From an uncultured Bacteroidales bacterium (GTDB lineage: Bacteria > Bacteroidota > Bacteroidia > Bacteroidales > UBA932): DNA of 8,570 nt. The translations under genes were made by a program, and so were the position numbers. The stretch spans positions 1-8,570 of the forward strand of contig CALCHD010000140.1 of the NCBI GenBank assembly GCA_937901105.1, given 5' to 3'. Position 1 is the first letter of the stretch; every line of letters begins with the position of its first letter. The notes beneath the pieces were generated by a model. That model was not told the origin of the DNA, did not search any database, and was given only the letters and a program-made list of their open reading frames with translations. Below are positions 1 to 6,461 of the stretch, in pieces.

Positions 1-499
1 CCTCCGAAAAACTGCATCCAGAATCCCATTTGAACTTCACTACAGATCCGTTATTGTCACCTTTATATATAAGCTCTGCCCTTAAATTGAGCTTTTTTGC
101 CTCGTCAGAGGCATTATCGAGCACCAGATAAACATCTCCGCCCTTCCATTTTTTGGCATTTCCTATCACAACATTCCAGCTGCAGCTCTCATTTGAGGCA
201 AAGGAGAGGGCATAATCAGCAGGCTGAACAGGCTCAAGACAGAAAATTTCTATCAGAGCACCGGTCTCCTTCTTAAAGAAAAGCCTGGCCAGAACCACCT
301 TTGTATTATTGAAAACCATCAGTGAATTGTTGGGAATATAGGAAGAGAGTGTAAAAAAGAAACTCTCCTGAATATCGCCATTTCCACCATTATTATATAT
401 AAGAAGCTTTGAAGCGTCTCTTCGCTCCAGAGGGTACTTTGCTATGCGCTCTGAAGGCAAATCATAGGAAAAATCCTGAATCTTAATTTTAGGCTCCAC
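1..499 (-). CDS. queA: QueA-family S-adenosylmethionine:tRNA ribosyltransferase-isomerase, 5' part (3' end outside window)
   Basis: QueA moves and isomerises the ribosyl group of S-adenosylmethionine onto 7-aminomethyl-7-deazaguanine in tRNA, giving epoxyqueuosine in the queuosine pathway; it acts in the cytoplasm. I translated the minus strand by hand and can see 166 residues. The N-terminal family pattern is clear: DFSYDLPSERIAKYPLERRD (residues 9-28), then SKLLIY, MVFNNTKVVLARL (61-73), KKETGALIEIF (76-86), and WDSG...FSE at the window edge. The likely start is GTG at 499, since no in-frame ATG precedes the conserved block; an in-frame TTG at 505 is the alternative, with a stop just before it. 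Most QueA proteins read NDTRV where this one reads NNTKV (64-68). Together with the LEP-x(3)-ADYALSFAS segment, this suggests the Bacteroidota QueA-like paralogue rather than the canonical enzyme. The family call is firm; the exact activity is inferred. Confidence 0.88.
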   Translation of the reverse strand, partial: MEPKIKIQDFSYDLPSERIAKYPLERRDASKLLIYNNGGNGDIQESFFFTLSSYIPNNSLMVFNNTKVVLARLFFKKETGALIEIFCLEPVQPADYALSFASNESCSWNVVIGNAKKWKGGDVYLVLDNASDEAKKLNLRAELIYKGDNNGSVVKFKWDSGCSFSE

Positions 500-515
500 A
501 ATCAATTATTTTATG

Positions 516-523
516 CAAAGGTA
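516..523 (-). promoter_or_regulatory. Probable -7 box of the QueA-family gene promoter
   Basis: The minus strand reads TACCTTTG here, a full match to the Bacteroidota -7 consensus TAnnTTTG. Transcription would start near 508-511, giving a leader of only about ten bases before GTG at 499. No -33 TTTG sits at the usual distance; the nearest (537-540) is too close, so this is a partial match. Confidence 0.5.
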
Positions 524-901
524 TATAAATGTACCTCAAAGTAAAAATAATTGAAATTTGAGATTTTGTTCACATTTGTAATTTACATTTTTATTCTAGG
601 TATTATTACATTTATAAACATTATTCTACAAGATAGCACAGATGTCTAAAACTGTAAAACAACTGTTATAACAAAATATTATTTAATGCATTGGCAATTT
701 TCAACTATGGGTATATCAGTCTGTTAGCAATCTTACTTAAAGCAATGGTAGAGCTCCAATACCTCTAATTGAGGCAAAATCGCTCCAAAAATAGCCTGTA
801 GAGCCTTTATATATCATCTTTAACCTCTCTTTTCCAAGCACTTACACTACATTATCTATTGCTTTTAGTGAAGTACAAGCTAAAGTGAACAAAACCCCTC
901 T

Positions 902-913
902 GCAGATATCTGC
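902..913. repeat. 12-bp perfect palindrome upstream of the XRE gene
   Basis: GCAGATATCTGC is its own reverse complement. It lies one base to the left of the larger inverted repeat at 915-950. Its GCAGATA half recurs at 996-1002, immediately after the promoter -7 box of the XRE gene. Together these look like a regulatory cluster, though binding is inferred. Confidence 0.6.
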
Positions 914-914
914 G

Positions 915-950
915 AGTTACTTTTGTAATCCAGCTGCTACAAAAGTAACT
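915..950. repeat. 13-bp perfect inverted repeat, candidate operator of the XRE gene
   Basis: The arms AGTTACTTTTGTA (915-927) and TACAAAAGTAACT (938-950) are exact reverse complements around a 10-base spacer. Ten bases of the right arm and spacer (935-944), read on the minus strand, give TTTGTAGCAG. The same ten bases occur on the plus strand at 990-999, over the XRE promoter. The arms also contain TACTTTTG on both strands, a match to the TAnnTTTG box, so cryptic promoters are another reading. There is no clean T-tract, and no gene to the left would use it as a terminator. An operator for the adjacent XRE protein is the best explanation. Confidence 0.55.
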
Positions 951-958
951 TTTTGCCA

Positions 959-993
959 TTTGCTATTTTTGTAAAAAAATTTGCTTACATTTG
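959..993 (+). promoter_or_regulatory. Probable promoter of the XRE-family gene
   Basis: TACATTTG (986-993) matches the -7 consensus TAnnTTTG exactly. A TTTG at 959-962 is 23 bases upstream, at the long end of the accepted spacing; another TTTG at 968-971 is too close at 14 bases. Transcription would begin near 1000, about 15 bases before the ATG, so the leader is short. The -7 box overlaps a copy of the TTTGTAGCAG motif shared with the upstream inverted repeat, so a protein bound there would block it. Confidence 0.55.
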
Positions 994-1014
994 TAGCAGA
1001 TAAGTTTTACATCT

Positions 1015-1728
1015 ATGAATACCCGTTTACAGCAATTTTTGGAGCTTGAGAACCTCACTCCTGCCCGGCTGGCAGACATGCTGGGCATACAGAGGTCCGG
1101 GCTGTCACATATACTGTCGGGAAGAAACAAGCCAAGCTTTGACTTCCTCAACAGGATCCTTACAAAATTCCCCCACATCAATGCCGACTGGCTGATGACA
1201 GGAAGGGGTAAAGCATATAGAGACCCTAACGAGAGTGTAATTATTTCCGGCTCTCTCCCACCCGCCGGAAACGGAGCATTTTCACAAGGCCGCCCTGCAG
1301 ATTCCGGCCAATACAACGGCGCCGGTCCAGGAGGCCAGATGTACGGCGGCTCTCTTTATGGAGGCACCCAATCCGGCAGCGCTCCTTACGGATCTCCCCA
1401 AGTTGGAGGATCACCTTATGGCGGTCCTCAAGTTGGCGGTTCACCTTACGGATCTCACCCTTCCGGCTCACAACATCCGGAAGATTCCCCTATTTTGGAC
1501 ACTTTAGATGAAATTTTTCTGGAAGATACTCTGGAAGCCACACACGCAAACCAAACTGATAATACTGATATAGAGGGTATTACACAAGATTCTGGAACTT
1601 CTCAACCCCTTGAGAATGGCGTAAAAACGCAGACAAAGCCGTCTGATGGCAAAAAAAAGAGAATAAAAAGGGTTATTGTGTTCTACAACGACGGAAGTTT
1701 TGAGGAGTTATTTCCCCATATTAGATAA
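1015..1728 (+). CDS. XRE-family helix-turn-helix protein with Gly/Tyr/Pro/Ser-rich repeat linker
   Basis: This 237-residue protein has three parts. Residues 1-66 form a Cro/CI-type helix-turn-helix (LADMLGIQRSGLSHILSGRN, 19-38) followed by PSFDFLNRILTKFP and NADWLMTGRG, a pattern common in Bacteroidota regulators. Residues 75-155 are low complexity, with five YGG/YGS repeats and two near-identical ten-residue units (PYGxPQVGGS, 124-143). Residues 156-205 are acidic and probably disordered. The basic KKKRIKR is followed by a conserved tail, VIVFYNDGSFEEL (220-232), which I associate with this regulator group from memory. The ATG at 1015 fits the promoter at 986-993, and there is no Shine-Dalgarno. 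It probably binds DNA and may repress itself through the repeats at 902-1004. Its targets and the role of the linker are unknown. Confidence 0.85.
   Translation: MNTRLQQFLELENLTPARLADMLGIQRSGLSHILSGRNKPSFDFLNRILTKFPHINADWLMTGRGKAYRDPNESVIISGSLPPAGNGAFSQGRPADSGQYNGAGPGGQMYGGSLYGGTQSGSAPYGSPQVGGSPYGGPQVGGSPYGSHPSGSQHPEDSPILDTLDEIFLEDTLEATHANQTDNTDIEGITQDSGTSQPLENGVKTQTKPSDGKKKRIKRVIVFYNDGSFEELFPHIR
1384..1470 (+). repeat. In-frame 30-bp tandem repeat coding for PYGxPQVGGS
   Basis: Two adjacent 30-base units (1384-1413 and 1414-1443) share 23 of 30 bases, and a third, decayed unit begins at 1444. The encoded ten-residue units share 9 of 10 residues. Five of the seven base differences are silent third positions; the other two change one Ser codon to Gly. 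The duplication is therefore old, with the protein sequence kept. Confidence 0.8.
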
Positions 1729-1735
1729 TTTGTGT

Positions 1736-1743
1736 TAATTTTG
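1736..1743 (+). promoter_or_regulatory. Possible -7 box for the pyrD-cinA-hydrolase set
   Basis: TAATTTTG matches TAnnTTTG and lies eight bases after the stop codon of the XRE gene, which would give a leader of roughly 27 bases before pyrD. No -33 TTTG is seen at a suitable distance, so the set could also be read through from the XRE gene, as no terminator separates them. Confidence 0.4.
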
Positions 1744-1777
1744 TGTTTTACCAAAATGACACCTTATTATATATAAT

Positions 1778-2812
1778 ATGTATAAATTTTTCAGACCTAT
1801 TATTTTCTTCCTGCTTAATCCTGAGCAGGCACACCATCTTACACTAAAATTCTTCAAGGCTGTCCACTATATCCCTGGAATGGGCTGGCTGCTCAGAAAA
1901 ATGTTCTGCTACAACAGTCCAAAACTTGAGAGGGAGGTATTTGGAATCAAGTTCAAGAACCCTGTAGGTCTGGCTGCCGGCTTTGACAAGAACGGCAACT
2001 GCTACAACGAACTTTCAAACCTTGGATTCAGCTTTATTGAGATTGGCTCAATAACTCCTACTCCACAACCTGGCAATCCTAAGCCAAGATGCTTCAGGCT
2101 TACTAAAGACAAAGCCATCATCAACCGCTTTGGCATAAACAACAACGGCGTAAAATTTACAGTTGAGTACCTTAAGAAGCACCATCCAAAATGTGTGATT
2201 GGTGCCAGCTTGAGCAAATGTACCGCATCTTCAAATGAGGACGCACCAAAGGATTTGGAGAAATCATTTGCTATCCTGTATGATTTTGTGGATTACTTTG
2301 CGCTTAACGTATCATGTCCTAACGTAAAGAATCTATGCCAGTTACAGGATATAGGATTCCTTTCTGAGATCATTGACCGCCTTCTTACACTAAGAAGATA
2401 CTATGACGATTACCGTCCTATCCTACTTAAAGTTTCTCCAGATATCCCTCAGGAGCAGCTTGATGAGATTATTGACCTTGTGCTTGTATCAGGCTTGGAC
2501 GGCGTTATTGCAACAAACACTACCCAGAGCCGTGAGGGTCTGAAAACCAGCAAGGAAGAGGTTGATGCCATTGGTAACGGCGGCTTAAGCGGCGCTCCTC
2601 TGTTTGAGAGAAGCCTTGAAAGGGTAAAATATATCCACAAAAAGACCGACGGGCAGCTTCCTATCATTGCTGTGGGAGGTATCATGACACCGGAGCAGGC
2701 ACACCAGATGCTTCAGGCTGGTGCTTCACTGGTAGAGATCTATTCAGGCTTCATCTACAACGGTCCTGGCTTTGTTAAAGACATCAACAAATATCTGGCT
2801 AAAAATCTGTAA
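1778..2812 (+). CDS. pyrD: Dihydroorotate dehydrogenase, class 2 type (quinone-dependent)
   Basis: PyrD oxidises dihydroorotate to orotate with FMN, the fourth step of UMP synthesis; class 2 enzymes pass electrons to membrane quinone. The 344 residues fit class 2. An N-terminal helical segment (1-45, with NPEQAHHLTL) precedes the barrel. The barrel shows NPVGLAAGFDKNG (61-73, Lys71), SITPTPQPGNPKPR (91-104), INRFGINNNG (115-124), LLKVSPD (216-222), the TNTT motif (246-249), GGLSGAPL (268-275), VGGI (299-302) and EIYSGFIYNGP (320-330). The catalytic-loop motif reads NVSCPNV (177-183). Cys180 therefore falls where E. coli PyrD has its base Ser175, a residue more typical of class 1 enzymes. The start is the only sensible ATG. 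It is followed after 3 bases by cinA. Confidence 0.95.
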   Translation: MYKFFRPIIFFLLNPEQAHHLTLKFFKAVHYIPGMGWLLRKMFCYNSPKLEREVFGIKFKNPVGLAAGFDKNGNCYNELSNLGFSFIEIGSITPTPQPGNPKPRCFRLTKDKAIINRFGINNNGVKFTVEYLKKHHPKCVIGASLSKCTASSNEDAPKDLEKSFAILYDFVDYFALNVSCPNVKNLCQLQDIGFLSEIIDRLLTLRRYYDDYRPILLKVSPDIPQEQLDEIIDLVLVSGLDGVIATNTTQSREGLKTSKEEVDAIGNGGLSGAPLFERSLERVKYIHKKTDGQLPIIAVGGIMTPEQAHQMLQAGASLVEIYSGFIYNGPGFVKDINKYLAKNL

Positions 2813-2815
2813 ATC

Positions 2816-4084
2816 ATGATAACAGCAACCATCTGCACCATTGGCGACGAGATTCTCATTGGTCAGATTGTAGATACAAACTCCGCAAAGATATCAACAT
2901 GCCTTAACTCCATTGGGGTTAAGGTTGTTTCTATGGTATCAACTTCTGATACCGAAACAGATATTATCAACACTATAGAAGGTGCACTGAAAACCAGTAA
3001 TATAGTGGTGATTACCGGAGGTTTGGGCCCTACAAAGGACGACATTACCAAGAAAACCCTTGGCAAACTTACCGGTGCTACCGCAGATGTTGAGAACCAG
3101 GAGCAGCTTGAGATCATTACCAGAATCCTCAGCGCAAGGGGAATGGTTCCGTTAAGCCCTCTGAACAGGGCTCAAGCAAGCGTTCCAAACAGCTGCAAGG
3201 TAATTCCCAACGAGGTTGGCACCGCACCATGCATGGAGTTTGAAATACCGGAAAACAAATATGGCCACAAGGCTGTAATATACTCACTTCCAGGAGTTCC
3301 ATTTGAAACAGAGATAGCCCTTCCAAAGGTTATGGACTCAATCAAAGGGCATTTCCAGCTGCAGAAGATCTTCCACAAGACCATTTGTACCTTTGGAATT
3401 CCGGAGTCTACCCTAGCCCAGCAGATTGAGCAGTGGGAAGACAATCTTCCCGATAATCTCCACTTGGCATACCTTCCAAACCCGCTCCTTGGAGTGCGCC
3501 TGAGACTCTCTATCTACGGCACTAGCGAGGAAGAGGGACTTGCAGAATTGGCTGAAAATGAAGCAACTCTCAAGCAGATGCTTGGAGATGCAATCTATGG
3601 TGAGGGGGAGACTTCATTGCAGGAAACTATCGGGAAGACATTAAAGGAAAGAGGGATGACCATAGGTGTTGCAGAATCTTGCACAGGCGGATTCCTTGCA
3701 TCCCTGTTTACCTCACTTGCAGGGGCTTCGGAGTATTTCTACGGCGGCGTTGTATCATACGACAACTCCGTTAAAATGAACATTCTGGGAGTTTCTAAAG
3801 AGGTTTTGGACACTTGCGGAGCAGTGAGCCAGGAGTGCGCAGAACAGATGGCTGCAGGGGCTAAAAAGGCCCTTGGTACAGACTATGCAATTGCCACCAC
3901 AGGTATAGCAGGTCCTGGTGGCGGAACCCCTGAAAAGCCGGTTGGAACAGTATGGATAGCCGTTGCAACCCCGGATGGAATTACCAGCAAGAAGTTTGCC
4001 TTCAACTCTACCCGACGCAACATAAACATTGAGCGCTTTGCAGCCAATGCACTCAATATGATGAGATTACAATTAATTAAATAA
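2816..4084 (+). CDS. cinA: CinA-family protein with C-terminal nicotinamide-nucleotide amidohydrolase domain
   Basis: At 422 residues this is the usual two-domain CinA. The N-terminal molybdopterin-binding-like domain (1-170) has TICTIGDEILIGQIVDTNS (5-23), ITGGLGPTKDD (66-76) and SLPGVPFE (157-164). A linking domain follows (about 175-255). The C-terminal PncC domain (265-418) has GVAESCTGGFLASLFT (284-299), YDNSVK (315-320), GAVS (335-338) and TGIAGPGGGTPEKPVGTVW (362-380). PncC domains convert nicotinamide mononucleotide to nicotinate mononucleotide in NAD recycling; the N-terminal domain is linked to ADP-ribose pyrophosphatase activity in some homologues. The gene starts 3 bases after the pyrD stop and ends 6 bases before the hydrolase gene, so the three are almost surely co-transcribed. 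A competence role, implied by the gene name, is not supported here. Confidence 0.95.
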   Translation: MITATICTIGDEILIGQIVDTNSAKISTCLNSIGVKVVSMVSTSDTETDIINTIEGALKTSNIVVITGGLGPTKDDITKKTLGKLTGATADVENQEQLEIITRILSARGMVPLSPLNRAQASVPNSCKVIPNEVGTAPCMEFEIPENKYGHKAVIYSLPGVPFETEIALPKVMDSIKGHFQLQKIFHKTICTFGIPESTLAQQIEQWEDNLPDNLHLAYLPNPLLGVRLRLSIYGTSEEEGLAELAENEATLKQMLGDAIYGEGETSLQETIGKTLKERGMTIGVAESCTGGFLASLFTSLAGASEYFYGGVVSYDNSVKMNILGVSKEVLDTCGAVSQECAEQMAAGAKKALGTDYAIATTGIAGPGGGTPEKPVGTVWIAVATPDGITSKKFAFNSTRRNINIERFAANALNMMRLQLIK

Positions 4085-4090
4085 CACACT

Positions 4091-5272
4091 ATGAACTTAA
4101 AAACTATGGCTTGCACTCTAGCAGCCGCAACAACAATGGGAACTATGATTTCTTGTTCAAGCCCCGCTCCTACCAAGGACGAGATTGCAGTAGCAAAACT
4201 TGATTCTCTATTCACAGAGAGATACTCGCCACAACCTAATCCGGGCGGTACAGTACTTATCATGAAAGGTGACTCTATCCTTTACGAGAACAGCTGGGGT
4301 ATTGCAGACACCGAGCTTAACACAAAAATCGACGGAAACACCTTCTTCAACATTGCATCTGTATCAAAACAGTTCACCGCAGTGGCAATCATGAAGCTTC
4401 ATGAGGAGGGCAAACTGGATATCTACAAGAGCATCTACGATGTTGCTCCAAGCGTGAACAAATTCCTTCCAAAGAAGAAAAAACCTTTCTCAGACATCAG
4501 AATTGTAGACCTTATGGCCCACTCTTCAGGTATTCCCGACAGCCGTCCACGTACCGACCGCAACTTCATGCTAACCGCAACAGATATGGAGTCATTGCAG
4601 TACATGAAAGACCTTAAAGAGCTGAACTTCACCCCAGGTACAGAGTACGAGTACATGAACCCTACATTCCAGCTTCTATACATTATGATTGAGGCTGCAA
4701 GCGGAATGCCATTTGAGCAGTATATGAGAGAGCAGATCTTTACCCCTGCAGGTATGGAGGAGACTCTTTACTTCCAGGCAGACAGGGAGATTCCTAGAAT
4801 GGCCCACGGCTACGTAACCGAGGATGACAACGCTCCTGCAGAGACAAAACAGTTCCGCCAGTACGACTACGGCGAGGAGACTTTCTTTGCAACCAAAGCT
4901 GACGGCGGCATCTACACCTCTACTCACGAGTTCGTTCAGTGGGAGAAAGCATTGAGAAACAACCTTTTCATGACTCCTGCAATGACTGCAGAGGCTCACG
5001 GTCCTGTAACCAAAATCACCGGCAGCACATTCAGTTCATACCAGAACAGACCTAACACTTCATACGGTTACGGCTGGTTCATTGAGGACAATCCTGGCAT
5101 GCCAAGAAAAGTATACCACACCGGAGACAACGGCGGATTCCAGATCTACGCAGGCCGCTTCCCTGAGAAAGAAGTCCTTATGCTTGTATTTGAGAACCGC
5201 AACGACCACAGCCGCTGGAAAATGGTTGAAAAACTAGATGCCATTGCCAAAGAGGCTGGCTGGTTGGACTAA
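4091..5272 (+). CDS. Serine hydrolase lipoprotein of the class C beta-lactamase / PBP4* fold
   Basis: The 393-residue product begins with a short lipoprotein signal peptide: Lys4, a hydrophobic stretch and MISC, with Cys22 as the probable lipidated residue. CSSPAPTKDE follows, without the acidic run linked to surface export in Bacteroidota, so a periplasm-facing location is likely. The catalytic domain (about 35-385, Pfam Beta-lactamase PF00144 by pattern) has SVSK (90-93, nucleophile Ser90 and Lys93) within NIASVSKQFTAVAI. It also has YMN (188-190, the Y-x-N motif) and HTG (343-345, in place of KTG). IFTPAGMEETLYF (216-228) and GYGWF (326-330) are also typical. Such proteins include D-amino-acid peptidases, esterases and peptidoglycan-stem hydrolases; the substrate cannot be told from sequence, and beta-lactam resistance should not be assumed. 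It is the last gene before the terminator at 5300. Confidence 0.9.
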   Translation: MNLKTMACTLAAATTMGTMISCSSPAPTKDEIAVAKLDSLFTERYSPQPNPGGTVLIMKGDSILYENSWGIADTELNTKIDGNTFFNIASVSKQFTAVAIMKLHEEGKLDIYKSIYDVAPSVNKFLPKKKKPFSDIRIVDLMAHSSGIPDSRPRTDRNFMLTATDMESLQYMKDLKELNFTPGTEYEYMNPTFQLLYIMIEAASGMPFEQYMREQIFTPAGMEETLYFQADREIPRMAHGYVTEDDNAPAETKQFRQYDYGEETFFATKADGGIYTSTHEFVQWEKALRNNLFMTPAMTAEAHGPVTKITGSTFSSYQNRPNTSYGYGWFIEDNPGMPRKVYHTGDNGGFQIYAGRFPEKEVLMLVFENRNDHSRWKMVEKLDAIAKEAGWLD

Positions 5273-5299
5273 TTCCACCTGTCATTTGAAAGCAATATG

Positions 5300-5328
5300 A
5301 AGGCCAACCTTGCGGTTGGCCTTTTTTT
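5300..5328 (+). terminator. Intrinsic terminator of the pyrD-cinA-hydrolase set
   Basis: AAGGCCAACC (5300-5309), a four-base loop TTGC and GGTTGGCCTT (5314-5323) form a perfect 10-bp stem that runs into seven Ts (5322-5328). It lies 27 bases after the hydrolase stop codon. Confidence 0.95.
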
Positions 5329-5336
5329 GTGGGGTT

Positions 5337-5370
5337 TGCCCATTGGGACGACGTCCTAATGGGCACTTTT
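5337..5370. terminator. Second hairpin between convergent operons
   Basis: Arms at 5337-5349 and 5353-5365 (TGCCCATT...AATGGGCA outermost) pair over 13 positions with one G-T wobble around a 3-base loop. On the plus strand CTTTT follows, so it can back up the terminator at 5300. It also lies 12 bases beyond the GntR stop at 5378 on the minus strand, where it lacks a T-tract but could still stabilise the 3' end of that mRNA. Confidence 0.6.
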
Positions 5371-5377
5371 CTATACA

Positions 5378-5719
5378 TTACATCTCCTTCAACACCTCAA
5401 GAGGTATTCCCAGCAGCTTCATCTTCTTCACTACTGCAGGAAGCTCATTCTTGAGGAACTCATCCCTCTGCATCTGGAGTATTCTCTCTGGGGCATCAGC
5501 TGATACAAAGTACCCTATTCCCCTCTTGTTGTAGATGATTTCCATCCCCTGCAGGTGCTCATACACCCTTGCAATGGTATTGGGGTTCACTCCAAGGGAG
5601 ATGCCCAATTCGCGCACGGAAAGTATCCTTTCGTCGGGAAGATGCTCTCCCTTAAGGATTTTTTCACAGATTGAGTCAGCAATCTGGAGGTAAATTGGCT
5701 TGTTCTGATTAAAATCCAT
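5378..5719 (-). CDS. GntR-family (YtrA subfamily) transcriptional repressor
   Basis: From the ATG at 5719 this is a 113-residue protein: an N-terminal winged helix-turn-helix plus a short helical tail of about 40 residues, the size and plan of the YtrA subfamily, which has no large effector domain. Family motifs are PIYLQIADSI (8-17), RILSVRELGISLGVNPNTIA (31-50), VYEHLQ and the wing GIGYFV (67-72). A GTG two codons earlier (5725) lies inside the Shine-Dalgarno, so the ATG is the better start. The gene follows the permease stop after 12 bases and is last in the operon ATPase-permease-GntR. YtrA relatives typically control their own ABC transporter operon, in Firmicutes in response to cell-wall-active antibiotics. 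The inverted repeat at 7311-7334 is the likely binding site. The signal in this organism is unknown. Confidence 0.9.
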   Translation of the reverse strand: MDFNQNKPIYLQIADSICEKILKGEHLPDERILSVRELGISLGVNPNTIARVYEHLQGMEIIYNKRGIGYFVSADAPERILQMQRDEFLKNELPAVVKKMKLLGIPLEVLKEM

Positions 5720-5722
5720 ATG

Positions 5723-5733
5723 CACCTCCTTTT
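5723..5733 (-). promoter_or_regulatory. Strong Shine-Dalgarno of the GntR gene
   Basis: The minus strand reads AAAAGGAGGTG, nearly the full complement of the 16S rRNA 3' end, with its GGAGG 6 bases before the ATG at 5719. It overlaps the permease stop codon TAA (5734-5732). The other starts in this window have no such element. It decides the start in favour of ATG 5719 over GTG 5725. Confidence 0.85.
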
Positions 5734-6457
5734 ATGAGATTTGAATCTTCTTTATACGCCAGTAAGTGAGGAAGTAGGCCAAAACTCCGGCAGCAAAGAA
5801 AACAATTGCAGTTATATTGTTAAGTTGCCTTAGAGTGGCTTGCATCACCTCTGCATCTGCATTTCCCTCCTCCAACAATTTTTCAAAAATCATATCTGTA
5901 ACCCCAAATCCCCACAGGATCACAAGAGCCAGCAGGCATAAAATGGTTTTTGCCGAGGCTTTCTTTTTAAAGGTTACATTTCCCAAAAGTGCCGCACCAA
6001 TTATTGAAAAAGCTGCAGCCACACCTCTGAGCAGCTTCATAAAATCCACAGAAACCACCGTACCATAGCAATCATTGAACAACAATACCAGTATCAGATC
6101 CAATATAAGAGTAAAGAATATGAACGATACCGGAAGAAGTATCATAGAGACTGCCACCATGCTTGTATATTTTTCCAATGCAGATGCAGGCAACATCAGA
6201 AACCCGCTCTTGCCTTGCTTGTTGTTAAATGAAGAGTAAATGGTAAACGGGGCAAAAAAAATCAGGAATGCAGCCATTGTAGAATACAAGTCAACTCTCT
6301 GGGTAACAGGAAATGTCTGTCCGAAACTCATTACAATATGCAGCGCATGCGGTATAGCCAGAAATGCCAGAAAACTTGCAAATACGGCCGGCACCCTCAT
6401 CTTAAGGTCAAACTTAAGCACCTTAAGGAATCTCTCAAATGAAAATATATTGTTCAT
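5732..6457 (-). CDS. ABC-2-like membrane permease subunit, six transmembrane helices
   Basis: This 241-residue protein has about six hydrophobic segments, near residues 23-43, 60-77, 98-127, 143-163, 169-188 and 215-233. Between the second and third lies KQGKSGFLMLPASALEKY (80-97), a loop with the LPAS-x-LEK pattern that I recall from Bacteroidota permeases encoded beside YtrA-type regulators. There is no signal peptide and no ATP-binding motif. The start at 6457 is 4 bases after the ATPase stop (6462), and the gene ends 12 bases before the GntR start, so the three form one transcription unit. It most likely forms the membrane channel for the ATPase. The transported substrate is unknown; export of a peptide-like or lipid-linked compound is only a guess from the family. 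Confidence 0.82.
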   Translation of the reverse strand: MNNIFSFERFLKVLKFDLKMRVPAVFASFLAFLAIPHALHIVMSFGQTFPVTQRVDLYSTMAAFLIFFAPFTIYSSFNNKQGKSGFLMLPASALEKYTSMVAVSMILLPVSFIFFTLILDLILVLLFNDCYGTVVSVDFMKLLRGVAAAFSIIGAALLGNVTFKKKASAKTILCLLALVILWGFGVTDMIFEKLLEEGNADAEVMQATLRQLNNITAIVFFAAGVLAYFLTYWRIKKIQIS

Positions 6458-6461
6458 AATA

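Larger units (their letters stand above)
500..1014. other. Long gene-free AT-rich intergenic region
   Basis: No plausible protein gene fits between the leftward QueA-family gene and the rightward XRE gene. The left end holds the queA promoter box. The stretch 560-630 is very AT-rich, with TTACATTT repeated at 583-590 and 606-613. Around 745-790 a GGTAGAGC string precedes a small CCTC/GAGG stem, recalling part of a tRNA, but there is no T-arm or acceptor stem. The right end, 902-1004, holds the palindromes and promoter described separately. I see nothing else between 630 and 900. Confidence 0.6.

Noticed and set aside
745..790. tRNA gene
   Set aside because: Only a D-arm-like string and a 4-bp stem are present; there is no T-arm consensus, acceptor stem or complete cloverleaf.
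915..950. Inverted repeat as a terminator
   Set aside because: No gene on either side ends into it, and there is no proper T-tract next to the arms; its position upstream of a promoter fits an operator better.
963..1316. Minus-strand open frame opposite the XRE gene
   Set aside because: It overlaps the strongly supported helix-turn-helix coding region, starts inside its Gly-rich repeats, and the product shows no family motif.
1384..1470. CRISPR-like repeats
   Set aside because: The units are contiguous, in frame and without spacers; they are a protein-coding tandem repeat.
4091..5272. True beta-lactamase (antibiotic resistance) call
   Set aside because: The SxxK, YxN and HTG motifs define the broad serine-hydrolase fold, which includes many peptidases and esterases; nothing in the sequence singles out a class C beta-lactamase.
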